A stretch of DNA of 64,000 bases from an uncultured Collinsella sp. (GTDB lineage: Bacteria > Actinomycetota > Coriobacteriia > Coriobacteriales > Coriobacteriaceae), in contig USSM01000002.1 of the NCBI GenBank assembly GCA_900557455.1, positions 1 through 64,000 on the forward strand, in the 5' to 3' direction. A model generated the notes under the pieces. It was not told the DNA's origin, did not search any database, and saw nothing but the letters and a program-made list of their open reading frames with translations. Below are positions 48,170-56,311 of the stretch, one piece after another (the stretch's first letter is position 1; each line of letters opens with the position of its first letter). Both the position numbers and the translations under genes were made by a program.

Positions 48170-49051
48170 AGTTTGAGGTGGGCCGGCCCCCTCACGAAAA
48201 AGCACGGAGGCGGTCGCGGCAAGAGATGTGGGTTATCGGCTTAGTTGGAGATTCGCGTATGCGGGGTTCTGGCATAGACGGAGAACGTGAAGCTCCCTAC
48301 TGACGCACGGTGGCCGCAGTGCCCGGGCGGACACACTCGGGATTCCGCTCGCTGCCTGGCGCCCTTGCTGCCATCTGACTTTCACGCTCGCATTGTTCTG
48401 GATGCGGGCGTGTTTTTTCACGGCACGCACGGGTCCCCCGGGGTGCGACGTGCATTTTCGGGAGTTTTCAGCAAGCCGGGGTGGCTGCATACGCGCCGGA
48501 AGCGTCTATTTGATCTCGCGAGATCCCTCGACGGGCGATTTGGGTCGGCAGGCGGCGTACGGCGTGGCGATAGCGCGCGTTTCGCGCCGTGCCGTGCCCC
48601 AAAGCGACGCCGGCCGCGCGATGCTCCCGGTTCGCGGCGTCGCCGGCGGGGGTCGCGATGCTGAATACTCCGGTTTTTGCACGGTCCAAGCGGGGGTACG
48701 TTGAGACGGGAAGGGGCGCCCCCATCTATTTATGCATGGCACAAGCGAAAATATGCAAGACAATAGGGCGCCATGCGCCGGATGCCCAGATTGGGCGCGC
48801 CATACGCCGACGTTCGCCGCGTCCCTTCCGCGCCGTGCGCGAATCAAAAGGCGAGGGCAGTTATGGGCGTGCGGGCGGCCCTGCTGACGGCGGGGTTGCA
48901 GCGGAGCTTGCGCTTGCCGTGGGCGATCGCGCGCCCTGGGCGCCGGCGCTCGACGGCCGCATGCTCCTGCTTGCCACGCACGATGCCGCTGACGCTCGGG
49001 CCCTCAATATCTCGGACATCATCACGCTCTAAATACTACTTAGCAACAAAA
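48170..49051. other. GC-rich stretch without a confident gene
   Basis: About 880 bases. Several short open frames exist on both strands, none with a good ribosome binding site. The last one on + (to 49032) ends in a plausible protein-like stretch (LLLATHDAADARALNIS) and may be the decayed 3' end of a gene. I see no RNA gene or known element here. Confidence 0.35.
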
Positions 49052-49081
49052 TGATCCGTATTTCTCCGTCCCCATGGGGTC
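49052..49081. repeat. 30-bp element, direct copy 1
   Basis: TGATCCGTATTTCTCCGTCC followed by CCATGGGGTC. It resembles the element at 49450 and each arm of the large palindrome at 61917. It lies ahead of the RelB-like gene. Confidence 0.75.
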
Positions 49082-49105
49082 GGGTATGGTATTCTATCTG
49101 CGGGG

Positions 49106-49132
49106 GTAATACTTAAGAATACAGAGTAATAC
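49106..49132 (+). promoter_or_regulatory. GTAATAC direct repeats, possible RHH operator
   Basis: GTAATAC at 49106 and 49126, 20 bp apart, ahead of the RelB-like gene. RHH antitoxins often bind short repeats in their own promoter; assignment is tentative. Confidence 0.35.
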
Positions 49133-49247
49133 CAACGCCGTAGAAACAAACTCCAGATGCGGGCCAATCGGGTTGCCTTCACAGCCCGTCGCCCAGCCGC
49201 GTGGCCCGCATCTATCCACACCACCGTCGTTTCAAAAAGGAAGCGCC

Positions 49248-49448
49248 ATGGCAGAACACATGACCCCGGTTGTCGCGAAGGTCTTGCCCGAGGAAAAGGC
49301 GGCCTTCGCGGCGGCAACCCAGCTCGTGGGTACCACGCCGTCCAACGCCATCCGCATGTTCATCGCCGCGTTCAATCGCTGCGGCACCTTTCCGTTCGAC
49401 ATTTCGCCCAGCGGGGCCTTTGGCACTGCGCCCGATTCTCATCAATAA
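49248..49448 (+). CDS. RelB/DinJ-like ribbon-helix-helix antitoxin
   Basis: 66 residues, ATG after AAAAGG. The short N-terminal strand (PVVAKVLPEEKAAF) and helix pair (AAATQLVGTTPSNAIRMFIA) fit RelB/DinJ antitoxins, which bind DNA as dimers and neutralise a RelE/YafQ-type RNase. The C-terminal toxin-binding part is short (FPFDISPSGAF). No toxin gene follows, so it is an orphan or a remnant. Direct 30-bp repeats flank the gene at 49052 and 49450. Confidence 0.75.
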   Translation: MAEHMTPVVAKVLPEEKAAFAAATQLVGTTPSNAIRMFIAAFNRCGTFPFDISPSGAFGTAPDSHQ

Positions 49449-49449
49449 G

Positions 49450-49479
49450 TGATCCGTTTTCCTCCGTCCCTATGGGATC
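49450..49479. repeat. 30-bp element, direct copy 2
   Basis: TGATCCGTTTTCCTCCGTCC followed by CTATGGGATC. It starts just after the stop of the RelB-like gene and has the same orientation as copy 1. Confidence 0.78.
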
Positions 49480-49531
49480 AGCTCTCTGCCGAGTTGTGGT
49501 AGAACTTGGGAACGGTTTTGAGGAGGTTAGC

Positions 49532-50443
49532 ATGCTCAATGCGATGGCGTGGGCGCTTGCCTGTTTTGGCGTTGTCGCTGCCGATATAGCCCTGAGCGTG
49601 GTTCTGTTTTTGGTTCTCGATGCCGTATCGGTGCTGACGGGCTATCCGATCGACAATCTCGATATCCAATGGTTCCAGGCTGCCGCTCAGACGGCATCGT
49701 TTTTGATGGCGCTGCTGTGGTGGCGTTATCTGTGGCCGCGTTCGTTTATGGCACGCTGGCAAAGCGAGCGTCCGCTTGGCGGGGGAGTGCGTGGGGCGTG
49801 GAAACGCATCGCCTGCGTTATCGTGATCGGCCTGGCCCTGCAGGTGGTTGTTGGCTACGTGACCGACGCCGCGCTGTCGCTGTTGCCCGATGCCGCGGCC
49901 GACTACGGCGAGCTTGTCGAGGAAACAGGCATGGGTGACACCAGCTATCTCGCCGTCCTGACTACGGTGCTCGGTGCCCCATTTTGTGAAGAGCTGCTGG
50001 TGCGCGGTATTATTTTTGAGTTTTCGCTCCGAGCGTTTAATCCGCAGTGCCGCCCACTTTGGAAGCGCCGGCGTCGTGCGAGTGCGCAGGACGGCGCCAT
50101 GGTGCCCTGGGCGGCCCCAAGCACGTGGGGTATCGCCGCGGCGATTGTGCTGCAGGCGACAATCTTCGGTTTTATGCACATGAATTGGGTGCAGGGTTGC
50201 TACGCGGGTGCCGCCGGCCTCATCTTTGGTTGGGTGCTCGTGACGACCGGAAAGCTCCGCTACACGATCCTGCTGCACTTTGCCTTTAATGCCGGGTCGT
50301 ATCTCATGACGTTGCTCTGGTTTGTGAACACCTCGCTCGACGTGGTGGTCACGGTCGCCATCGCCGGCGTCATCCTCGTTGAGGCAATGCGCTCGCTGCG
50401 CCACGCGTGTGGGATGGACGCAGCGAGCGCACCTCTGCCCTAG
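49532..50443 (+). CDS. CPBP-family intramembrane metalloprotease
   Basis: 303 residues, about eight membrane helices. Catalytic motifs of the CPBP (CAAX protease and bacteriocin-processing) family: CEELLVRG (EExxxR) near 152, FGFMHMNW (FxxxH) near 213, and HFAFN near 250. A GAGGAGG box precedes the ATG at 49532; longer in-frame starts run through the antitoxin gene. Substrate unknown; the family covers peptide maturation and bacteriocin immunity. Its stop overlaps that of the converging ygiQ gene by four bases. Confidence 0.88.
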   Translation: MLNAMAWALACFGVVAADIALSVVLFLVLDAVSVLTGYPIDNLDIQWFQAAAQTASFLMALLWWRYLWPRSFMARWQSERPLGGGVRGAWKRIACVIVIGLALQVVVGYVTDAALSLLPDAAADYGELVEETGMGDTSYLAVLTTVLGAPFCEELLVRGIIFEFSLRAFNPQCRPLWKRRRRASAQDGAMVPWAAPSTWGIAAAIVLQATIFGFMHMNWVQGCYAGAAGLIFGWVLVTTGKLRYTILLHFAFNAGSYLMTLLWFVNTSLDVVVTVAIAGVILVEAMRSLRHACGMDAASAPLP

Positions 50444-52575
50444 TTGCGACGCCCGCCGCCGTTGGCGCCCTGTCGTCCCTGGGCCGCGCGATTGCGACCG
50501 GCAGTATTCTGTGCGCGCGACATGCCGCCGTGGCCCTTGCTGCCCTTGGGTCCCTTGCCAGCGCCGCCGCCATGCGGTTTGCCGCCCTTCTTGCCGGTGC
50601 CATGCCCACCGCCGGCCGATGTCTCGCCCGGGCGTGGCGGCACGGGACGAATCAGACAATGCTTGGTGTAGCCGATCAGATCGCGGCGGCCGGCTTTTTC
50701 CAGCGCCTCGCGCACGAGCTTGTAGTTCTCGGGCTTGCGATATTGGATGAGCGCGCGCTGCATGGCCTTTTCGTGCGGGTCGCGCGCCACATAGATCGGC
50801 TCCATGGTGCGCGGATCCACGCCGGTGTAGTACATGCACGTCGACATGGTGGATGGGGTGGGGTAGAAGTCCTGCACCTGCTCGGGCATATAGCCCATGT
50901 CGCGCACGGCTTCGGCAAGGTCCACGGCTTCCTTCATCGTCGAGCCGGGGTGGCTCGAGATCAGATACGGCACCACATACTGCTTGAGTCCGTATTCGCG
51001 GTTCAGGCGTTCAAATTTACGGCAGAACGCATCGTAGACGGCGCGGCTCGGCTTGCCCATCACGGACAACACCGCGTCGCTCACGTGCTCGGGCGCTACT
51101 CGCAGCTGGCCCGAGACATGGTGCTCCAGCAGCTCGCGCAAAAACTCGTCCGAGGCATCGGCCATGGTGTAGTCGAAGCGGATGCCGCTGCGCACGAAGA
51201 CCTTCTTGACGCCCGGCAGCTGGCGCAGGTCGCGCAGCAGCTGTGTGTAGCCGCTCTCGTCGACCACCATGTTCTTGCACACACTCGGCCACAGGCAGCG
51301 CTTGTTCTTGCACACGCCGTGCTTGAGCTGCTTGTCGCAGGCAGGGCGGCTAAAGTTTGCCGTCGGTCCGCCCACGTCGTTGATGTAGCCCTTAAACTCG
51401 GGATCGCGCGTGAGCAGCTCGGCCTCGCGCATGATCGAGTCGTGGCTGCGCATCTGCAGCACGCGCCCCTGGTGGAAGGTGAGGGCGCAAAATGAGCACT
51501 CACCAAAACAGCCACGGTTGGAGCTAATGGAAAACTTGATCTCGGCAAAGGCCGGCACGCCGCCCGCCGCGTCGTAATCGGGATGCCAATCGCGTGCGTA
51601 GGGGAGTTCGGCAACCTCGTCCATCTCGTCGGTGGTGAGCGTCGCCGATGGCGGGTTCTGCACTACATAGACGCTGTTGGGGTAGGGCTCTACCAGGCGG
51701 TGTCCGGTGATGGGGTCCATATTCTGCTGCTGCACATTGAAGCTGCGCGCGTAGTTGAGCCTGTCGGCGGAAAGGTCGTCCCAGCTGGGCAGCAGGTCGT
51801 AGTCGTAGACCTCGTCGAGCGAGCCCGTGCGGTAGACGGTGCCGTTGATATAGGTGATCTGATCGACGGGCAGCCCCGCGTCGAGCGCGTCGGCAATCTC
51901 GACGATTGCGTGCTCGCCCATGCCGTAGATGAGGATGTCGGCGCCCGAGTCGAGCAGTACCGAGCGCTTGAGCTTGTCCTGCCAGTAGTCGTAGTGGGCC
52001 AGGCGGCGCAGGCTCGCCTCGATGCCGCCGATGATGATGGGGGCATCCTTAAACGTCTGGCGGATGAGGTTGCCGTAGACCGTAACGGCTCGGTTGGGAC
52101 GGCGCCCTTCCTCGCCACCGGGGGTATAGGCGTCGGTGTGGCGGCGGTGCTTGGTCACCGAATAGTGGTTGACCATGGAGTCCATGTTGCCGGCGCTGAC
52201 CAAAAAGCCCAGGCGCGGCTCGCCGAGCACGGTGATGCTGGCGGGGTCGGTCCAGTCGGGCTGGCAGATGATGCCCACTTTGTAGCCGTGCGCGTCGAGT
52301 ACGCGGCTGACGATGGCCATGCCAAAGCTGGGGTGGTCCACGTAGGCGTCGCCGCAGATGTAGACAAAGTCGCACTGGTCCCAGCCGCGCGCATCCATGT
52401 CGGCGCGGCTGACGGGGAGGAACTTATCGCGGCCCGGGCGCCAGGGGCGCGTGGCCGCTGATGGCGTATGCGTGGTGTGCCCACCCTGCGTCTTACCGCC
52501 GCGCTTTTGCTGCTGGCCCTGTTTGCCCTGCTGACTGCGCTGGTTGTTCTGAGCGTGCTGAGGCTTTTTTGCCAC
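50440..52575 (-). CDS. YgiQ-family radical SAM protein
   Basis: 711 residues; GTG start with GGGAGG box. Basic Gln/Lys-rich N-terminal tail, then YgiQ N-terminal domain (WDQCDFVYICGDAYVDHPSFG), B12-binding-like middle part, radical SAM cluster CFGECSFC near 355, and a C-terminal Gly/Arg/Asn-rich tail (about 650-711). YgiQ proteins are widespread in anaerobes and their reaction is not settled. It is divergent from the DUF1275 gene. Confidence 0.9.
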   Translation of the reverse strand: MAKKPQHAQNNQRSQQGKQGQQQKRGGKTQGGHTTHTPSAATRPWRPGRDKFLPVSRADMDARGWDQCDFVYICGDAYVDHPSFGMAIVSRVLDAHGYKVGIICQPDWTDPASITVLGEPRLGFLVSAGNMDSMVNHYSVTKHRRHTDAYTPGGEEGRRPNRAVTVYGNLIRQTFKDAPIIIGGIEASLRRLAHYDYWQDKLKRSVLLDSGADILIYGMGEHAIVEIADALDAGLPVDQITYINGTVYRTGSLDEVYDYDLLPSWDDLSADRLNYARSFNVQQQNMDPITGHRLVEPYPNSVYVVQNPPSATLTTDEMDEVAELPYARDWHPDYDAAGGVPAFAEIKFSISSNRGCFGECSFCALTFHQGRVLQMRSHDSIMREAELLTRDPEFKGYINDVGGPTANFSRPACDKQLKHGVCKNKRCLWPSVCKNMVVDESGYTQLLRDLRQLPGVKKVFVRSGIRFDYTMADASDEFLRELLEHHVSGQLRVAPEHVSDAVLSVMGKPSRAVYDAFCRKFERLNREYGLKQYVVPYLISSHPGSTMKEAVDLAEAVRDMGYMPEQVQDFYPTPSTMSTCMYYTGVDPRTMEPIYVARDPHEKAMQRALIQYRKPENYKLVREALEKAGRRDLIGYTKHCLIRPVPPRPGETSAGGGHGTGKKGGKPHGGGAGKGPKGSKGHGGMSRAQNTAGRNRAAQGRQGANGGGRRN

Positions 52576-52843
52576 GATCCCTCCCGGTGTTTGTATGCTG
52601 CACGTAATTGTAACCAGTCTTTTTGGGACGGGGCTAAAAAGACTGGTGGAGTACACGAGGCGCCGGATCGGCGTGTCGATGCGGGTGCCGGCGCCGCGCC
52701 CGCTGTTTGTTTCCAGACTGTGTATCTGCGCGTTGGGGAACCCATCTCGCGCGCACGCCATGTTGTCAATGGGTTACAGTATGAACGGCGGCTATGTTTC
52801 CGCCAACGCACGAGAGAGTCGTCAACAAGGAGGATGCACGACG

Positions 52844-53560
52844 ATGCAGCGTGCCAAACAGATATCGGAGTCTATTGAGCTGGGCATCATCTTGGCGCTC
52901 GCCGGTGGCTTTATGGACGTGTATTCGTACATTGGGCGCGACCATGTTTTCGCCAACGCGCAGACAGGCAACATCCTGCTCGTGGGCGTGAGCATCTCGG
53001 AGGGAAACTGGGCACTTGCGGGGCGCTACTTCTTCCCTGTGGTGTCGTTTGCCGTGGGTATTATGCTTGCCGATCTGGTACACGAGCGGTTTGGCAGCGT
53101 GATTCACTGGCGCCAGGTGACGGTGTTCTTTGAAGCCGTCATCTTGCTGGGCGTGAGCTTTATCCCCGGTGGCGGTTACAACCTGCTCGCCAACTGCCTC
53201 ACTTCGTTTGCCTGCGGTATGCAGGTCGAGAGCTTCCGCAAGATCCACGGTCACGGCATCGCTACGACCATGTGTATCGGCAACTTGCGCAACGCGCTGC
53301 AAAACGTGGACGATTACATCATCACCCACAGGCGTGGCTTTTTGGAAAACGGCCTGCTGTACTTTGGCGTGATCTTTACCTTTGTGTTTGGCGCCGTGTT
53401 GGGCAACTGGTGTATTGAGCGCATGGGCCTGCACGCCATCGTCGTGGCGAGCTTGCTGCTGTTTGTCGCGTTTGCCATCATGTTCATCGACCGCGAGCGC
53501 GACTTGCGCTTACGCTGGAAGGTTGCGGCCGAGGCTTGGAAAGAGGGCTGCCGAAAGTAA
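52844..53560 (+). CDS. DUF1275 (YoaK-like) membrane protein
   Basis: 238 residues with six likely membrane helices. Family hallmarks: GGFMDVYSYIGRDHVFANAQ, TGNILLVGVS and the later TTMCIGNLRNAL. Function of DUF1275 proteins is unknown; transport has been proposed. AAGGAGG lies ten bases before the ATG. A strong terminator follows. Confidence 0.85.
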   Translation: MQRAKQISESIELGIILALAGGFMDVYSYIGRDHVFANAQTGNILLVGVSISEGNWALAGRYFFPVVSFAVGIMLADLVHERFGSVIHWRQVTVFFEAVILLGVSFIPGGGYNLLANCLTSFACGMQVESFRKIHGHGIATTMCIGNLRNALQNVDDYIITHRRGFLENGLLYFGVIFTFVFGAVLGNWCIERMGLHAIVVASLLLFVAFAIMFIDRERDLRLRWKVAAEAWKEGCRK

Positions 53561-53566
53561 GCGAAT

Positions 53567-53603
53567 GCGGCAAAGGGGCTGTCCCTTTGCCGCAATATTT
53601 TTC
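53567..53603 (+). terminator. Terminator after DUF1275 gene
   Basis: GCGGCAAAGGG pairs with CCCTTTGCCGC, followed by AATATTTTT. The stem also carries the GTCCC-type palindrome core. Confidence 0.88.
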
Positions 53604-53610
53604 ATCATCT

Positions 53611-53627
53611 GTTGAAACGCTTTAACA
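53611..53627 (+). promoter_or_regulatory. LacI/CcpA-type operator candidate ahead of fucO
   Basis: TTGAAACGCTTTAA is close to the TGAAANCGNTTNCA pattern bound by LacI/GalR-family proteins. It lies 100 bases ahead of fucO, with a second GTTTCAAAAGCG half-like element at 53653. Confidence 0.4.
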
Positions 53628-53725
53628 CTTTTGATGTTCTCACGCGTTTTTTGTTTCAAAAGCGTTAGGATGGGACTTATAGCGCGGGGCGTAATGGGTG
53701 CCCCGCACACGATGGGAGGCTATCA

Positions 53726-54892
53726 ATGGCTAATCGTTTCGTTCTCAACACCATTTCTTATCATGGTTCCGGCGCCATCAAGGAGATCCCCGACGAGCTC
53801 CAGCGTCGCGGCTACAAGAAGATCTTCGTCTGCTCCGACCCCGACCTGGTCAAGTTCGGCGTTACCGCTAAGGTGACCGACGAGCTCGACGCCGCCGGCA
53901 TTGCTTGGAGCCTCTACTCCGAGATTAAGCCCAACCCCACCATCCAGAACGTCAAGGACGGCGTCGAGGCCTTCAAGGCCGCCGAGGCTGACGCTATCGT
54001 GACCATCGGTGGCGGCTCTTCCATGGACACCGCCAAGGCCATCGGCATCATCATCAACAACCCCGAGTTCGCCGATGTCCGCAGCCTCGAGGGCGTTGCT
54101 CCCACTAAGAATCACGCCGTGTTCACCATCGCCGTGCCGACGACCGCCGGTACCGCTGCTGAGGTGACCATCAACTACGTCATCACCGACCCCGAGAAGG
54201 TCCGCAAGTTCGTGTGCGTCGACACCAACGACGCCCCCGAGGTCGCCGTCGTCGACCCCGACATGATGGCTTCCATGCCCGCCGGCCTGACCGCTTCCAC
54301 CGGCATGGACGCACTGACCCACGCCATCGAGGGCTACACCACCAAGGGCGCCTGGGAGCTTTCCGACATGTTCCACTTTGAGGCCATTAAGCTGATCAGC
54401 GAGAACCTGCGCGACTCTGTCGCCGAGGCCAAGTCCGGTCAGCCCGGCTCCGGCCGCGAGGGCATGGCTCTTGGCCAGTATGTCGCCGGCATGGGCTTCT
54501 CCAACGTCGGCCTGGGCATCGACCACGCCATGGCTCACACGCTGTCCGCTCACTACGACACCCCGCACGGCGTCGCTTGCGCCATGCTGCTGCCGATCGC
54601 TATGGAGTTCAACAAGCCGGTTTGCGCCGAGCGCCTGGCCAAGGTTGCCGTCGCCATGGGCGTTGACACCACGGGCATGAGCACCGACGAGGCCGCCGAT
54701 GCCGCCATCGCCGCCGTTAAGAAGCTCTCTGCCGACGTGAACATCCCGCACGTCTGCGAGGCCATGAAGGCCGACGAGATCGAGGTTCTGGCCAAGGACG
54801 CCATGGCCGACGCCTGCTTCCCGGGCAACCCGCGCGAGGCGACGCTCGACGACGTCATCGAGCTCTTCAAGAAGATCTGCCCGGCTGCCTAA
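53726..54892 (+). CDS. fucO: Lactaldehyde reductase / iron-dependent alcohol dehydrogenase
   Basis: 388 residues of the Fe-dependent alcohol dehydrogenase family, very close in motif order to E. coli FucO: NPEFADVRSLEG, PTTAGTAAEVTINYVITD, ALTHAIEGY, MALGQYVAGMGFSNVGLG and GNPREATL. GGGSSMDTAKA binds NAD; iron ligands are one Asp and three His (last two in GIDHAMAHTLSAHYDTPHG). It reduces lactaldehyde to 1,2-propanediol in anaerobic fucose or rhamnose use. Codon use is extremely biased to C-ending codons, which indicates very high expression. No other fucose gene is near. Confidence 0.9.
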   Translation: MANRFVLNTISYHGSGAIKEIPDELQRRGYKKIFVCSDPDLVKFGVTAKVTDELDAAGIAWSLYSEIKPNPTIQNVKDGVEAFKAAEADAIVTIGGGSSMDTAKAIGIIINNPEFADVRSLEGVAPTKNHAVFTIAVPTTAGTAAEVTINYVITDPEKVRKFVCVDTNDAPEVAVVDPDMMASMPAGLTASTGMDALTHAIEGYTTKGAWELSDMFHFEAIKLISENLRDSVAEAKSGQPGSGREGMALGQYVAGMGFSNVGLGIDHAMAHTLSAHYDTPHGVACAMLLPIAMEFNKPVCAERLAKVAVAMGVDTTGMSTDEAADAAIAAVKKLSADVNIPHVCEAMKADEIEVLAKDAMADACFPGNPREATLDDVIELFKKICPAA

Positions 54893-54900
54893 CTTGGTTC

Positions 54901-55024
54901 GGCGGGCCCCTGCCCGTTAGCCCCACAATCGTCCTCGGACATGTCGGAGGCCCCGCTGCGCACTACGTGCGGCGGGGCCTCCCTCTGTCCTGCGGAAAGA
55001 TTGTGGGGCTAACGGGCAGGGGCC
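54901..55024. repeat. Large nested inverted repeat
   Basis: Outer arms of 27 bases (54904-54930 with 54998-55024; GGCCCCTGCCCGTTAGCCCC and its complement) enclose a second hairpin, GGAGGCCCCGC with GCGGGGCCTCC at 54947-54983. It lies directly after fucO and may terminate transcription or protect the mRNA 3' end. Confidence 0.85.
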
Positions 55025-55147
55025 GCCGGCTCGTTATCGTGGCGGGCACAGTTCCGGGGAGCTCGATGGGTCATCTCGCTAGGTAAAAAGATGGTTCGCG
55101 GTGGTATTGTTGCTGTGGGTTTAATTCGATATGAAAGGGTGACTTTG

Positions 55148-56176
55148 GTGTCCAAGATGGATTCTACGCTCTCCTATATTACTGACCAGCTGAAGGCGCT
55201 TACCTCGATTGCTTCGCCTACCGGCTATACCCGTGCGGCGACTGATTATCTAATGGAAACGTTGCGCGATATGGGCTTTGGCCCCGAGCGTTCCAATAAG
55301 GGCAACGTGCTGGTTGAGCTTGGCGGCGAGGGCGAGCCGCTTGTGTTGGCGAGCCATGTCGATACCTTGGGCGCCATGGTACGCTCCATTAAGGACAATG
55401 GCCGCCTGCGTCCCACGACGCTTGGCGGGCATCAGTGGTCTACGGCCGATGGCGAGAACTGCACCGTCTACACGCGTGACGGCAATGTGTACACGGGTGT
55501 GGTTCTCAACACCGAGCCTTCGGCGCACGTGGCCGACGAGCCGGTCAAGACCATCGAGAAGAACATGGAAATCCTGCTCGACGAGAATGTCGACAGCAAG
55601 GATGACGTGCTTGAGCTGGGCATTCAGACGGGCGACATCATCGCTATGGATCCGCGTACCACGGTGACGGAGAGCGGCTACATTAAGAGCCGCTTCCTGG
55701 ATGACAAGCTGTCGGCGTCGATTCTGCTGGGTCTGGCTCGTGCCGTTGCTGACGGCGAGGTGTCGCTTTCGCGCAAGGTGTCGCTGCTCTTTACCGTGTA
55801 CGAGGAGGTGGGCCACGGCGGCGCCTTCGTGCCGGCCGACACGCGCGAGATGATCAGCGTGGACATGGGCTGCGTGGGCGACGACCTGGGCTGCACCGAG
55901 CGCATGGTTTCGATTTGCGCTAAGGATTCGGGTGGCCCCTACAACTACGACCTGGTGACCACGCTGTCCAACATCGCGCGCGAGCTCGAGCTCGATTACG
56001 CCATCGACGTGTACCCGCATTACGGCTCGGACGTCGAGGCCACGCTCTCGGCCGGCTACGACATTCGCCATGGTCTGATCGGCCCCGGCGTGTACGCGAG
56101 CCACAACTACGAGCGCAGCCACATCGACGGCGTGCGCAACACCTTTGAACTGGTTCGCGCCTACGTTCAGCGCTAA
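55148..56176 (+). CDS. M42-family metallopeptidase
   Basis: 342 residues of the M42 glutamyl aminopeptidase/endoglucanase-like family. Metal ligands and catalytic Glu: LASHVDTLGA, SRFLDDKLSA, the EE pair of VYEEVGHGG, the Asp in ISVDMGCVG, and the final His in ASHNYERSH. GTG at 55148 sits nine bases after AAAGGG, and the upstream extension lacks such a box. It trims peptides in the cytoplasm. Stands alone; a 67-bp palindrome lies after it. Confidence 0.9.
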   Translation: MSKMDSTLSYITDQLKALTSIASPTGYTRAATDYLMETLRDMGFGPERSNKGNVLVELGGEGEPLVLASHVDTLGAMVRSIKDNGRLRPTTLGGHQWSTADGENCTVYTRDGNVYTGVVLNTEPSAHVADEPVKTIEKNMEILLDENVDSKDDVLELGIQTGDIIAMDPRTTVTESGYIKSRFLDDKLSASILLGLARAVADGEVSLSRKVSLLFTVYEEVGHGGAFVPADTREMISVDMGCVGDDLGCTERMVSICAKDSGGPYNYDLVTTLSNIARELELDYAIDVYPHYGSDVEATLSAGYDIRHGLIGPGVYASHNYERSHIDGVRNTFELVRAYVQR

Positions 56177-56229
56177 CGATGCAGCGGCCTCGGCTGACAC
56201 AGCAGTACCGACCGAGGCCGCCCACTGTA

Positions 56230-56296
56230 AGTTGCGGTGAAATAGGGACTGTTTAAGCGTTTAAAACCGCCAAACAGTCCCTATTTCACCGCAACT
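56230..56296. repeat. 67-bp palindromic repeat, copy 4 (left of HipA gene)
   Basis: Near-perfect palindrome with loop AGCGTTTAAAACCGC. It matches the reverse complement of copy 5 at 65 of 67 positions, so the two form inverted ends around the HipA-like gene. Confidence 0.92.
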
Positions 56297-56311
56297 TAGG
56301 GGGCAGTGCTG

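Noticed and set aside
46091..48205. 704-codon open frame on the minus strand opposite the helicase gene
   Set aside because: Low-complexity Ala/Thr/Val translation mirrors the RG-rich helicase tail; the helicase frame has all family motifs.
48287..49032. Overlapping short open frames in the 48 kb gap
   Set aside because: Arg/Pro/Gly-rich translations on both strands without start signals; kept only as an unresolved region.
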